A DNA stretch of 64,000 bases from Verrucomicrobiota bacterium (GTDB taxonomy: Bacteria; Verrucomicrobiota; Verrucomicrobiia; Verrucomicrobiales; Akkermansiaceae): NCBI GenBank assembly GCA_026397725.1, contig JAPLUI010000270.1, positions 1-64,000 on the forward strand. The letters are read 5' to 3'. The notes beneath the pieces are model-generated. The model was not told where the DNA came from. It saw only the letters and a program-made list of their open reading frames with translations, and did no database searches. The translations under genes and the position numbers were made by a program. This document shows positions 45,937 through 54,841 of the stretch, piece after piece; positions within the stretch are counted from its first letter, which is position 1, and every line of letters starts with the position of its first letter.

Positions 45937-46749
45937 TCAGACGGACACCGCAGCCTGGATCGCCGGGTGCGGGTCGTAGTTGTCCAAGCGGATGTCCTCG
46001 AAGGTGAAGCCATCGATGTCTCTCACCTGCGGATTGAGCCACAGCGTGGGCAGCGGCTTCACTTCGCGGGCAAGCTGGAGGATTGCCTGCTCCAGATGGT
46101 TGGTGTAAAGATGGACATCGCCGAAAGTATGCACGAACTCCCGCGCCTCATAGTCGCAGACGTGTGCGACCATCTGCGTGAGCAGGGCATACGAGGCGAT
46201 GTTGAACGGCACTCCCAGAAACAAATCCGCGCTGCGCTGGTAGAGTTGGCAGGACAGGCCGGGGAGCCCTCCGTCACGCGGCTGGTGAACGTAAAACTGA
46301 AACAGCAAGTGGCACGGCGGCAGCGCCATCTGATGGACTTGCCCCACGTTCCATGCCGAAACGATGTGCCGCCGCGAATACGGATCACCTAACAACTCAT
46401 CGATCAGCAGATGAATCTGATCGACCGTCCGGCCTTCCGGGGTGGGCCAGGCCCGCCATTGCTGGCCATAGATCGGTCCCAGTTCGCCCTCGGCATCCGC
46501 CCACTCATTCCAGATGGTCACGCCGTGGTCCGTCAGAAAGCGGGTGTTGGTTTCCCCGCGCAGAATCCACAGCAACTCATAAATGATTGAGCGCAAGTGG
46601 AGTTTCTTGGTGCTCACGCAGGGGAAGCCCTCGCGCAAATCATAGCGCACCTGCCGCCCGAACACGGACACCGTACCCGTGCCCGTGCGGTCGGAGCGCA
46701 GCTCGCCGTGTTCCAGCACATCCCGCAGCAACTCGAGGTAACCTTTCAC
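45937..46749 (-). CDS. thyA: Thymidylate synthase
   Basis: 270 residues from GTG 46749 (VKGYLELLRDVLEHG); the open frame to 46851 has no signal of being coding. ThyA motifs: RTGTGTVSVFGRQ near 20, LHLRSIIYELLWILRGETN near 50, IWNEWADAEGELGPIYGQQW near 80, the catalytic Cys in ALPPCHLLFQFYV near 148, and GVPFNIASYALL near 178. It makes dTMP from dUMP using methylene-tetrahydrofolate. thyA-folA is a classic two-gene unit. GTG start and near-adjacent spacing suggest co-transcription. Confidence 0.95.
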   Translation of the reverse strand: MKGYLELLRDVLEHGELRSDRTGTGTVSVFGRQVRYDLREGFPCVSTKKLHLRSIIYELLWILRGETNTRFLTDHGVTIWNEWADAEGELGPIYGQQWRAWPTPEGRTVDQIHLLIDELLGDPYSRRHIVSAWNVGQVHQMALPPCHLLFQFYVHQPRDGGLPGLSCQLYQRSADLFLGVPFNIASYALLTQMVAHVCDYEAREFVHTFGDVHLYTNHLEQAILQLAREVKPLPTLWLNPQVRDIDGFTFEDIRLDNYDPHPAIQAAVSV

Positions 46750-46913
46750 GGCGGCAACCAGCCACAAGCCCGGCACCTTGGCAAGCACGAAAAATGAAGA
46801 TGAAAACCAATTTCCGGGGCGCTCGCCATCCGCAACAACATCATTGGCCACAGCCGCATGGCCTGCGACTCACGCCCTGCGGCGGCCGGCGCTGGCGGCA
46901 ACCCGCTGAATTG

Positions 46914-49256
46914 CTAGTAATGGAGGGAGGTGACAATGGACGCCTTGTAAAACGGGAACATGAGGGCGGCGGGAGAGTGGTAGCCCGACTTGGGTTTGGT
47001 GTCACCGAAGGCCGTATGAAGGGGGAAATCGACGCGCAGTTCGCCCTTGCTGTTGATGCCATCAATCATGGCCCAGCGGATGGGCGCGGTGATGCCTTCG
47101 ACGTCGTAGGCAAACACGAGGATGACCGGGCGGCTTTGGCTCAGGTCTTTCCTGATGAGGGCCACGGCCTCCTGGGTGTTGTCGGCAGTGAACGCGGTGA
47201 GCACGGGTTTGCCGCTGACGCCGGTGAGCTGGACCAGATTCCTGATGAAGTTCTTGTCAGGTTTGGGGGCGTGAAGTCCCAGTTGCCGGCTCTGGCGGTA
47301 AATCGCGCCGAAAAACCTGCGGACTTCCTCCAGGCGCATGGGAAAGTCCTCCCACCCGGGCCTCCAACTGAGGTTGTTGAAGTTGACCGGGGCGGTTTTG
47401 GTTTTCGAGTCTGCGGAGGTGATGGAGAATTTGGCGGGGCGGTGGTAGGCGATGAGTTTGGCCAGGACGCAGGTCGGGCTGTAGCCGATAAAGGTGCCGC
47501 CGCTGGCTTCGGTTTCATTGCTGAAGTTGGAAAAGAGGTAGGCGTTGGCGGAGAACGAGTCGGTACAGAGCGGCCCGATGCTGGTGGGGGGAGTCCTGGG
47601 GTCGAGCGTCTTGACGGCTTGCTCCTCGTCGCTATAGCGGACGCCCAGCCCGTTGGTGGCGAAGGCGCGGACGTAGTAGGTGGTGTTGGGGAGGAGGTTG
47701 ATGGCGTGTCCGCGATAGCATTCGCGGTGGGCGAGGGCGTAGGTGTGGTCATTGACGGTGGGGTTCTGGTGGGTGGACCAGCAGAAGCCGTAAGCGGTCT
47801 TGAGCGGCTCGCCACGGAACTTGATCGTGCAATTCAGCGTGAAGCTGGTGGCTTGGAGGTCCTGGATTTCATCAAGGCGGATTTGGGGCAGCATCGAGTT
47901 GGTGTAAGCGGCACCGGTGATGGGTTTGCGGTCGATGACGACATCAAAGGTGAGGGTGCCGTCGTGCTCCTGGATGTTCTTGAAGGCAACCCCGCCGTCG
48001 AGGAGGTTGGGCAGCCGCGAGGAGGGCTCGGTGGCCAGGTTGAATTCCGTGCGCCGGTGGACTTGGCCGAAAAGGCAGTCCGTGGTGTCACCCAGGCCGC
48101 GGAAGAACGGATCGTTAGGGCGATAGACGTAGAAGTAGTCGGGAGAACCGAGGTAGGATTTCAGTCCGAGATTGACCACGGAGATGAGCATGCCTTCACG
48201 GTTGACGCCGACGCCAACGGTGTCGTTTTCGTCGTGGATGTATTCCACCTGGTAAAGGTAGTGGGGGTGGCTGCTGGGGATGAGGTAGCCAAGGGCCTCA
48301 TCGCCTGGCGGATCGAGATGGCGGGGATAGAGGGTGTAGGTGCCGGACGTCTTGATGGTCGGGTGGTTCTGCTCCTTGATATAGGCATGGTGATAGAACC
48401 GGCTGAAGGCATTGGCGGTGGGACCGTAGGCCAGAAGCGAAGCGTCGTGCGCGATGCCGTCTTGGTAGCGGCCAAGGTGATAGACGTCGGGGGCGCCGAG
48501 GGCGTGTCCGAGTTCATGGGCAAAGGTGCTGGCGGAGAAGTCGTTGATCTGAATGCTGGAGTTGGGCCACAACGGGTCTCCCCAGCGGCAGCCTGGCGAG
48601 TAGTAGGCCCAGGGGTCAAAGGCGGGCCTCGCCGGGTCTTTGGGGGTGGCCTGGCGTGGGGTGCGAGGGCGGATTTTCCCGGTGCTGCCGCCGCGCCTGT
48701 TTTCGTAGAGCGCGACGAGTTCGGCGGTGATTTCCTTGGCGGCGGTCTCGGGACGGGTGGTGAGGTAGTTGTAGCAAATGAAGCGTGGCTTGACCCCGCG
48801 ATAGGTCTTGGAGGCGAATTCCAGCGCCTCTTTCTTCAACCGGCTGGCGCGGGTGTTGCCTTCTGCCAGGCTGGTCCAGCCCAGCGGGTTTTTCCAATAG
48901 TCATATTCGCAATAGTAGCCGTAGAATTGCGGCGCATGGTAAAGCGTCCCTACGCTGGGCATGACATGGATGGCGGGCCAGGCGATCCCGTTGCTATAGA
49001 TCTTGAAGTATTCTTGCTGGCTGATCCCCTTGATTTTTCCGAGGGACTTCATGGCCTGGCTGAAGTCGTTGGGCATGGCCGTCTCTTTGAATGCGACGAC
49101 GATGAGCCCGACGGGGACTTCGCCGGTGGCAACCGGCGCTCGGGCGGGGCTGTAAACCGGGATCGGTGCCGGTTTGGGTCGTGGGGCCTTGTCCTCATCA
49201 CGGGCCAACCCTGGCATGCAGACAATTGCGCTGATTAAATAGATGACAGCTTTCAT
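46914..49256 (-). CDS. Exported M6-like metallopeptidase fused to a C10-like peptidase domain
   Basis: 780 residues from ATG 49256. Short signal peptide (KAVIYLISAIVCMPGLA). The N-terminal half resembles M6/immune-inhibitor-A peptidases: zinc motif FAHELGHALGAPDVYH near 246-260 and VGVNREGMLISVVN further on. A fibronectin-like module lies near 470-550 (TTYYVRAFATNG). The C-terminal part resembles the streptopain (C10) fold: PTCVLAKLIAYH near 590 provides a Cys, while the expected GHA(F/W)V histidine is replaced in RWAMIDGINSKGELRVDF near 730. I infer an active metallopeptidase with a possibly dead cysteine-peptidase domain. Presumably secreted or periplasmic, with unknown substrate. Confidence 0.75.
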   Translation of the reverse strand: MKAVIYLISAIVCMPGLARDEDKAPRPKPAPIPVYSPARAPVATGEVPVGLIVVAFKETAMPNDFSQAMKSLGKIKGISQQEYFKIYSNGIAWPAIHVMPSVGTLYHAPQFYGYYCEYDYWKNPLGWTSLAEGNTRASRLKKEALEFASKTYRGVKPRFICYNYLTTRPETAAKEITAELVALYENRRGGSTGKIRPRTPRQATPKDPARPAFDPWAYYSPGCRWGDPLWPNSSIQINDFSASTFAHELGHALGAPDVYHLGRYQDGIAHDASLLAYGPTANAFSRFYHHAYIKEQNHPTIKTSGTYTLYPRHLDPPGDEALGYLIPSSHPHYLYQVEYIHDENDTVGVGVNREGMLISVVNLGLKSYLGSPDYFYVYRPNDPFFRGLGDTTDCLFGQVHRRTEFNLATEPSSRLPNLLDGGVAFKNIQEHDGTLTFDVVIDRKPITGAAYTNSMLPQIRLDEIQDLQATSFTLNCTIKFRGEPLKTAYGFCWSTHQNPTVNDHTYALAHRECYRGHAINLLPNTTYYVRAFATNGLGVRYSDEEQAVKTLDPRTPPTSIGPLCTDSFSANAYLFSNFSNETEASGGTFIGYSPTCVLAKLIAYHRPAKFSITSADSKTKTAPVNFNNLSWRPGWEDFPMRLEEVRRFFGAIYRQSRQLGLHAPKPDKNFIRNLVQLTGVSGKPVLTAFTADNTQEAVALIRKDLSQSRPVILVFAYDVEGITAPIRWAMIDGINSKGELRVDFPLHTAFGDTKPKSGYHSPAALMFPFYKASIVTSLHY

Positions 49257-49944
49257 GGTATCGTGTTTGCCGCAGCGGTGGTGGAGTGGAGCGATGGGTA
49301 GCCAGCGGGCTGCCGGACTGCCCTCCGCCGTGCCATCGGCCAAGCACATCAAATCGGCGGCGACTTGACAAGACCGAAATCACCGCAATCACCGAATTGC
49401 TTCGGTCATGGTGAATCCCGTGCTGAATCCTGGGCTTGCTGCCTGGTTCATGAAGCAGGGCACCGGGCAAAATGCCCGCGCCGCAGGTGGCCCGGGCATG
49501 CTGCCCGGCACCTCTGATACCAAACCAAGGGCCAATCAATTTCCCCGCTTTGGCTAAACCGTTAGAGCCGCGGGGTTCCCCGGTAGCACAGTCCGTCTCG
49601 CATCCGTCTCGCAGAGGGTCACGCCTCGGTGGGCGGGGAATCGCCGAATCCTGGTGACGAACCGGACGATTTTCCAGCCGCAGGGCCGTCGGGCACTATG
49701 TGTCAGACCAATCATCACGGAACACGGACCGCTCCGATTTTGTTAGATCAAACCACCAGAAATCCCTTGCCAACATGCTCCTGCAGCATCCATCCTCGCT
49801 TGAGAACGCAGGTGACCGTCCCGCGTTTGACGGACCTGCGCATGATTTCTCAATTGCTCACGCTATCACCCCAAACGCTTGCCAAGCTGCCGCCGACTCC
49901 CCAACGCTCGAAAGCCAACATCAATTCCGACCCCCACTGCAACC
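49257..49944. other. Intergenic region with dispersed repeat copy 2
   Basis: No gene seen in about 690 bases. It contains the 49551-49589 copy of the CCGTTAGAGCC repeat and a TTTTGTTAGATCA word near 49740. This gap separates the minus-strand M6-like gene from the plus-strand acyl-CoA dehydrogenase, so both promoters lie here. I cannot pick -35/-10 boxes with confidence. Confidence 0.5.
49551..49589 (+). repeat. Dispersed 40-base repeat, copy 2
   Basis: TGGCTAAACCGTTAGAGCC then CGGGGTTCCCC, matching 18021-18060 with a few differences. Same orientation, 31 kb apart, both outside genes. Confidence 0.7.
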
Positions 49945-52191
49945 ATGGCCGCCACCGCCACCGCCACCGCTCCCGCTCCCACCCTCCAGACTCTTCCCTC
50001 CGACCAACTCCGGGCGCTCCAGTGGCGTTTCGCCGAGCGCTTTGAACTGATCATGTTGGTGCAAGCCGTGCGCCCCGTGGCCCGCGGTCCGGTCGCCCGA
50101 CTCGTCGCCCAGGGTGGGCGCAGCACCCATGACTGGACGGCTGGGAAAAACGCGCTGCTCGCTGTGTACGACGAAGCCGGCATTAGCGCCGCGTTTCTGG
50201 ATACCAAACACGGCGGCTTCATCGAAGGCCCGAAAAACCTCGCCCTCGCCCTCGTCGCCTTCGAGTTGTCGTGGGTCGATGCCGGCGCGGCCACTTGCAG
50301 CCTCGCCAGCAATCTCGGGGTCGCTCCCATCCATGAACGCGGCACCCCCGAGCAAGTCGCCCACTACATGCCGCTGGTCTGCCCACCCGCTCCCGGCGAC
50401 TCCCGCGAGGCCACCCGCGTCGCCTTCGCCCTCACCGAGCCCATCCCCTTTGTCGGCGTGGAAACCGGCCTGCTCGGCGGCAAAATGCGCATCGCCACTT
50501 GGGAGGACGGCCAGGCACCCGTCCTCCACATCGACAAACGCGGCCGCTTCATCACCAACATGGACTTTGCCAATGTGGTCACCGCCGCCGTCGATTCCGC
50601 CGACCCGCGCATCAAGGGAAGCTGCATCGTCATCCTCGAAAAGACCGACCCCGGCCTGTGGGATTCCGGCGTGCCCACCCGCAAGATGGTCCACCAGCTT
50701 TCCTCCACCTGCGATCCCGTCTTCAACCTCACCGTCCCCGCCTCGCGCATCGTCGGCGGTTACACCGTCAAGGATGGCGTGCTCATTCCCAACTTCAGCC
50801 ACAGCGAGATCATCGAAGCCGTCTTCCGCCGCACCCGCGTCACCGTCGGCCTGATGACCTCCGCCAAACTGCTCTCGTCGATCGAGCCAATCATCCGCTA
50901 TCAACGCAGCCGATTCCGCGGCGGCGAAACCGGCACCCCCGGCTCGCCCCGCTACGACCTCGGCCTCCAGACCAAACCCGACGTCCTGCATCGGCTCGTC
51001 GATATCTGGGCCACCGGCGAAGCGGGTGCCGCGCTTGGCTTTGCAACCGCCCGGCTCTTCGACTGCCTGGATCCGCTCGACCGTGCCAAAGACCGCCTGT
51101 TTGCCGAGCAGGGCCTGACTGGTCGCAGCGCCCTGAAGGCGCTCGCCAAAATCCAACAAGACGCCACCGATTGCATCGAACTCCGACGCCAACCCGAGGC
51201 GACGCGCGACCAGGCCCGGCTGGCCTTGCTAGAGTCGAATCCGCTCGTGGAATACGCGATCCTGGATGCCCAGGCCAATGTTTTCTGCCCTGCCTGCAAA
51301 CTCTGGAACACCGGCCACGGCGCCACCATCATGCGCGAGGCCGTCAGCCTGATGGGCGGTTATGGCATCACCGAGGACTGCCCCGGTTTCCTCCCCCACA
51401 AATGGATGGATGCCCAACTCGAAGCCACCTACGAAGGCCCGGAAGCCGTCCAACGCCGCCAGCTTTCCGTCACCATGACCAATGGCCTCTTCCTCGCCCA
51501 ATTTGAAGGCTGGATCAAAGACCTCAAAGCCATCGCCGCCGAGCACCCCGGCACAGGTGCCTGCGTCCTGGGCTCCGCCATGGCCCTCTGGCTGTGGAGC
51601 GTCCGCCATTTGCAGACCGCCACCGATGCCAATGGCGCCCGACTCTATCAATCCAACCGCCAGGGCATCACCTTCCCGCTGGCCGATGCGCTCTGCTGGC
51701 TCATCGCCTCACGCCAGCAAATCCTCGATGTCGTCGATCTCGGCACCGCCGGCGAAGCCGATCCCGCCGTCGCCGATGAACTCCCCGGGGCCCTTGCCTT
51801 CCTCAGCGATCTGTGCCACGTCCAGGCCGCCCGCGCCGCCGGGGAAACCGCGCGCATTTGCAGCGAACTGGTCTTCGGTTACAACCAACACCCCGCATGG
51901 ACCGCACAAGCCTGCGCCGCCTGCTACGACACCGCCGATCTCGATCATCTCGAAGGCATCATGCCCGGCATCGCCAGCGGCACCCGCGGCGTGGCGGACA
52001 TCATCTCCACTGACCAAGCCCACCCTGCCAAGGCCGGCCCCTGCCCGGACACCTCCCGCTTCCAGTCCTCATTCCTGCGCATGCGCTCCAAGCTCGATGG
52101 TTGTCTCTACGGCTTCGGCCTCGCCAAGGACCGCGCCGCCAACGCCCTCACCACCGTCATGATCCCGGAAGCGCTGGATTATCCGCAATAA
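49945..52191 (+). CDS. Acyl-CoA dehydrogenase family flavoprotein
   Basis: 748 residues from ATG 49945 (ATAPAPTLQTLPSDQLRALQ). It is longer than ordinary 380-residue family members, with a large C-terminal extension. Recognisable: N-terminal helical domain; middle beta-domain with VAFALTEP near 163 and a following substrate/FAD loop (GGYTVKDGVLIPNFSH); C-terminal helices with REAVSLMGGYGITEDCP near 464 and LEATYEGPEAVQRRQLSV near 490, the FAD-anchoring YEG-E-VQ motif. It probably oxidises acyl-CoA-like thioesters and passes electrons to ETF. A partner quinone reductase-like protein lies at 59.9 kb. No ETF alpha/beta genes are in the window. Confidence 0.85.
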   Translation: MAATATATAPAPTLQTLPSDQLRALQWRFAERFELIMLVQAVRPVARGPVARLVAQGGRSTHDWTAGKNALLAVYDEAGISAAFLDTKHGGFIEGPKNLALALVAFELSWVDAGAATCSLASNLGVAPIHERGTPEQVAHYMPLVCPPAPGDSREATRVAFALTEPIPFVGVETGLLGGKMRIATWEDGQAPVLHIDKRGRFITNMDFANVVTAAVDSADPRIKGSCIVILEKTDPGLWDSGVPTRKMVHQLSSTCDPVFNLTVPASRIVGGYTVKDGVLIPNFSHSEIIEAVFRRTRVTVGLMTSAKLLSSIEPIIRYQRSRFRGGETGTPGSPRYDLGLQTKPDVLHRLVDIWATGEAGAALGFATARLFDCLDPLDRAKDRLFAEQGLTGRSALKALAKIQQDATDCIELRRQPEATRDQARLALLESNPLVEYAILDAQANVFCPACKLWNTGHGATIMREAVSLMGGYGITEDCPGFLPHKWMDAQLEATYEGPEAVQRRQLSVTMTNGLFLAQFEGWIKDLKAIAAEHPGTGACVLGSAMALWLWSVRHLQTATDANGARLYQSNRQGITFPLADALCWLIASRQQILDVVDLGTAGEADPAVADELPGALAFLSDLCHVQAARAAGETARICSELVFGYNQHPAWTAQACAACYDTADLDHLEGIMPGIASGTRGVADIISTDQAHPAKAGPCPDTSRFQSSFLRMRSKLDGCLYGFGLAKDRAANALTTVMIPEALDYPQ

Positions 52192-52327
52192 AGACAGAAG
52201 ACTTTGAGACAGAAGACGGAAGACAAGAGGTCGCATCTCATGGACCCGCTCGTTTCACCTGTAGCGTTCCTGAAACGGGCGGACCATGACTTGGCACAGA
52301 TCCGATCATGGCGAGTTGGATTTCTTA

Positions 52328-52533
52328 CGGGCCAACGGCCCATGCCATGCCAGCCTAGGCCAGCGGCCTAGGACTCGTAGCGGCGATGATTCCGAGGGCT
52401 GAAAGCCCGACCTATTCCAGCGTTCTCCGGCGAACCGACTTCATGGAACGGGCTTTCAGCCCTCGATATTGCGATGGGATGAGTTTCCCAGGCCGCTGGC
52501 CTGGGCTGGTATATTGTCGGGCCGTTGGCCCTA
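52328..52533. repeat. Nested ~200-base palindromic element
   Basis: Outer arms GGGCCAACGGCCC (52330 region) and GGGCCGTTGGCCC (near 52520). Next CCAGCCTAGGCCAGCGGCC against GGCCGCTGGCCTGGGCTGG. Innermost GGGCTGAAAGCCCG (52396-52409) against CGGGCTTTCAGCCC (52449-52462), with CCTATTCC facing GGAACG. Each arm is itself palindromic, so several folds are possible. It lies between the acyl-CoA dehydrogenase and a toxin-antitoxin pair. It looks like a dispersed MITE/REP-type element whose open frames should not be called genes. Confidence 0.8.
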
Positions 52534-52657
52534 AAGAACGCCAGCGTATGTTCCGGTCCGTCTACGAATTTCCAAGGGTTTCCGGGGGCGGGATCAGGAA
52601 GTTTCACCTTGCGGAGTCAGCCCGCTGGGGTATTCTCCCCGGGATAAGCCACGCCAC

Positions 52658-52888
52658 ATGAACGCGAACCCCGACCTTCTCACCACCCTGATGGAACTGC
52701 CCGAAGCCGAGCGGTTTGAAATCGCCATGGCGATTCTTGACCGGACTTCCCCGGCGGCAATGGAGCAGAGCGAAATCCTCCAGGAAGCCGCCCGCCGGCA
52801 GGACGAAATGGAGTCTGGGGTGGTCCGGGATTTGAGCTATGAGGAACTGCTTGCGGGGATTGTCCATCGGCGCGACGCCAATCGATGA
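52658..52888 (+). CDS. Antitoxin of a ParE-like pair (putative addiction-module component)
   Basis: 76 residues. The N-terminal half has the helical signature LLTTLMELPEAERFEIAMAIL, typical of small addiction-module antitoxins with a conserved L-L-LP--ER-E-A--L pattern. The rest is charged and ends SYEELLAGIVHRRDANR. Its stop overlaps the toxin start as ATGA, so the two are translated together. Autorepression of the operon is expected from the family. Confidence 0.8.
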   Translation: MNANPDLLTTLMELPEAERFEIAMAILDRTSPAAMEQSEILQEAARRQDEMESGVVRDLSYEELLAGIVHRRDANR

Positions 52889-53181
52889 AACTGCGATTCC
52901 ATCCCGCCGTCCAGCGTGACCTCAACGAGGTGCTCGATTATTACGCGGAGCGCTCGGAAACGGTCGCAGACCGTTTTTGGAAGGACCTTCACGACCGCCT
53001 TGCCGAAATTGAGCGAAACCCACGGCGGTTCGGGTTTATCGACCTCGGACGGGGGCTTCGGCGTGCAAGGTTGCGCAATTTCCCGCACCTGATTATCTTC
53101 TATCAATCCGGCGACACGGTGAAGGTGACCTGCGTGAAACACGAGCGGCGCCATCCACTGCGGGGGCTTGGGCGGCGGTGA
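52885..53181 (+). CDS. ParE/RelE-family toxin
   Basis: 98 residues: FHPAVQRDLNEVLDYYAERSE, ADRFWKDLHDRLAEIERNPRRFG, LRRARLRNFPHLIIFYQ, VKVTCVKHERRHP. This is the ParE/RelE strand-helix-helix-strand plan, with the conserved Arg-rich second strand and terminal H-RR-P. It most likely inhibits gyrase (ParE) rather than cleaving mRNA, judging by the YY-E----A--F pattern, but this is not certain. Paired with the antitoxin immediately upstream. Confidence 0.85.
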   Translation: MKLRFHPAVQRDLNEVLDYYAERSETVADRFWKDLHDRLAEIERNPRRFGFIDLGRGLRRARLRNFPHLIIFYQSGDTVKVTCVKHERRHPLRGLGRR

Positions 53182-53311
53182 TTGGCGGGTTCAAGGCGGA
53201 AGTTCCTCCTCGCACCCCGGCGGGCACTCCGGGTCTTCGTCCCTCAGCCCCTCCCCTTGCCCGCCTCTGCTCCCTTGCTCGATTTATGTCTCCTCCGGTT
53301 CTTGCTTGCCG

Positions 53312-54310
53312 TTAAGGCTGACCTCGGGCCAGGCGGAATCCGTGGTAGTCGCTGGCGTAGCTGGGCCAGCCGCTGAGGCGGAACGCACAGCGCGAGCTGC
53401 ACGCGTAGCTGCCCCAGCAGCCGCCACGGATGACGCGGTAGGAGCCGGAGGTTGCGCCACGCGGATCGGTCTGCGTGCCGGCCGCATAGGGGCCATCCCA
53501 GTCCCAACACCACTCACAAACATTTCCCAACATGTCGTACAATCCGTAACCGTTCGCAGTGAAACTTCCCACGGGCGAGGTATAAGGCTTGCTGCCGGTG
53601 CCGTAGGTCGGATGAAAACCCGTGGTGCCGGTCTGATAGGGCTCGCCTCCGTTGTTATTGAAATTCGCCTGGGTGTGAGAGATGGTGTCACCCCAAGGAA
53701 AAAGTTTTCCGCTCAGCCCCCCGCGTGCCGCCTTTTCCCACTCCGCTTCCGTCGGCAACCGGTAGCCGCTGGCATTCCAGTTCAACGTTGGGGCGGTGGT
53801 GCCGGAACGCATCACCGCGCCGTCCACCGTGTAGCAGGGCGTGAGTCCTTCTTTCTCGCTGCGGGCATTGCACCACTTCACCACATCCCACCAGGAAACG
53901 GTTTGCACCGGGTGGTCCGGCGCCTTGCCCTGCCCTTCGGCCAAATCCGCGTAGCCGTGGCTGACCGCCCAGGTTCTCACGGTGTCCCACTCCGCCTTGG
54001 TCACTTCTTTCTGGCCCATGTAAAAGGCACTCACGGTGACCTGGTGCGGCGGAGCCTTCTCGTCCCCATCGAGCGTGTCGCCCATGGTAAACTCTCCTGC
54101 GGGAATGAGGGCGAAGCCGGGCAGCTCGGCTGCTTTCGGCGTCCCGGTGGCGGGTGGCTGCTCCGGTGCGGATTGTTTCCGCGTTTCGGCGGCGGGCGAG
54201 TTGTCAGGGGCAGCGGCGGCGGGCACCTGCCTGGCGCGGCGGCAGTGGGTGGCGGCGAGTGACACTGCTGCGAGGGCAACGATGCCGAGCAAACGGGAGC
54301 GCATTTTCAT
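53312..54310 (-). CDS. FGE/SUMF1-fold exported protein A with hypervariable-looking C-terminus
   Basis: 332 residues. N-terminal signal (RLLGIVALAAVSLAATHC), a Pro/Ala/Glu linker, then the formylglycine-generating-enzyme (C-type-lectin-like) fold: FALIPAGEFTMGDTLDGDE near 78, VTKAEWDTVR, VSWWDVVKWCNARSE, RLPTEAEWEKAARGG near 195, GLYDMLGNVCEWCWDW near 262, YRVIRGG near 293, GFRLA at the end. The FGE catalytic cysteine pair is not obvious, so a binding role is likelier than sulfatase activation. Its paralog at 55391 is similar over most of its length, but the last 35 residues differ sharply at NNC-type codons. A canonical lipobox is absent (ATHC). Confidence 0.82.
   Translation of the reverse strand: MKMRSRLLGIVALAAVSLAATHCRRARQVPAAAAPDNSPAAETRKQSAPEQPPATGTPKAAELPGFALIPAGEFTMGDTLDGDEKAPPHQVTVSAFYMGQKEVTKAEWDTVRTWAVSHGYADLAEGQGKAPDHPVQTVSWWDVVKWCNARSEKEGLTPCYTVDGAVMRSGTTAPTLNWNASGYRLPTEAEWEKAARGGLSGKLFPWGDTISHTQANFNNNGGEPYQTGTTGFHPTYGTGSKPYTSPVGSFTANGYGLYDMLGNVCEWCWDWDGPYAAGTQTDPRGATSGSYRVIRGGCWGSYACSSRCAFRLSGWPSYASDYHGFRLARGQP
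53334..53425 (-). other. Candidate variable region of protein A
   Basis: Between the constant blocks RVIRGG and GFRLA nearly every residue that differs from the paralog is encoded by a codon ending in C or T (GGC AGC TAC, TGC AGC, TTC, CTC AGC GGC, AGC TAC, AGC GAC TAC CAC). Two positions that are normally Ser in this fold are Cys (TGC, TGT), one A-to-T step from AGC/AGT. This is the expected output of adenine-specific mutagenesis of AAC/AGC codons by a diversity-generating retroelement. No template copy is in the window. Confidence 0.5.
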
Positions 54311-54467
54311 GACCTGGGTGGCTTGGCGGGGGTGGCGGTGTTTCTTCGTAGCACCGCCATGCTGGCTGACTGGCGGACCCGTGGCAAGGGAAACTCACTG
54401 GCAAATCGTGCCTGCCACAGCCGTGAAACTTCCCCATCTTTCGGTCTTGGGCCTTTTCTTCGGCCTT
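54311..54467. other. Promoter region of protein A with a shared 40-base repeat
   Basis: 54387-54425 (AGGGAAACTCACTGGCAAAT, then CGTGCCTGCCACAGCCGT) recurs at about 59300-59340 with few changes, marking the left and right copies of the duplicated island. The segment just upstream of the ATG (GGGTGGCTTGG...GGTGTTTCTTCGTAGC) is nearly identical to the one before protein B. Confidence 0.6.
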
Positions 54468-54575
54468 TCATTCCCCGGCTTCGCGAAGGAGGGATTGTTC
54501 TAGGCGGGGGTGGATCCAGAAGCAGGCGCGGGTCTTGAGGGAGTGACGGAGCGGAGAGGTGTTGCAGATGATCAA
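54468..54575 (-). pseudogene. DUF3368 toxin with large internal deletion (35-codon mini-ORF, copy 1)
   Basis: A TTG start at 54575 overlaps the upstream antitoxin stop. The translation IICNTSPLRHSLKTRACFWI continues HPRLEQSLLREAGE. The first ten residues match the N-terminus of DUF3368/PIN-like toxins (VCNTSPL) and the last twenty match their C-terminus (FWIHPRL...LREAGE). The central 100 or so residues are missing. An identical-length copy is at 58021-58128, so the deletion predates the duplication. Nuclease activity is not expected. Confidence 0.75.
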
Positions 54576-54841
54576 TCGTTGGCCAGCCATCGGGTGAGGT
54601 GTTCGCGTTCTTCCCGGTAGTCGGACTCATCGAGCGGCTGGGCGATCCCGTGTTCGCCGAGCCAGTGCTGGAACTCGACCTTGCCAAGCCCGGCCAGTTT
54701 GCACGCCGCCGCCCCGCCGATCACGCCGTCGGCGAAGAGCGCTCCGGCCAGTCGTCGCAGCAATTCGATCCGCAGTTGCGGCCGCGGAATCTTCGCGGAC
54801 GCCGCCACTTCATCGGGAATCTCAAGCAGAAGCGGTTCCAT
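54572..54841 (-). CDS. UPF0175-family antitoxin, copy 1
   Basis: 89 residues: LLLEIPDEVAASAKIPRPQL, RIELLRRLAGALFADGVIGG, AAACKLAGLGKVEFQHWLGE, then HGIAQPLDESDYREEREHL. The UPF0175 helix-turn-helix (ACKLAGLGKVEFQHWLGEHG) is intact. UPF0175 proteins normally pair with DUF3368/PIN toxins. Here the toxin downstream is reduced to a 35-codon relic, so this is an orphaned antitoxin. It differs from the copy at 58125 at only a few residues. Confidence 0.8.
   Translation of the reverse strand: MEPLLLEIPDEVAASAKIPRPQLRIELLRRLAGALFADGVIGGAAACKLAGLGKVEFQHWLGEHGIAQPLDESDYREEREHLTRWLAND

Noticed and set aside
46587..49238. 883-codon plus-strand open frame opposite the M6-like peptidase
   Set aside because: The composition is shadow-like (G/V/E-rich, no motifs) while the minus strand has a signal peptide and a zinc motif.
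49921..51192. 423-codon minus-strand open frame opposite the acyl-CoA dehydrogenase
   Set aside because: Shadow of the real plus-strand gene, with no start context or motifs.
52386..52661. 91-codon open frame across the nested palindrome
   Set aside because: It translates the palindromic repeat arms (FSPRY, RWPGLVYCRAVGP); this is repeat DNA rather than a gene.
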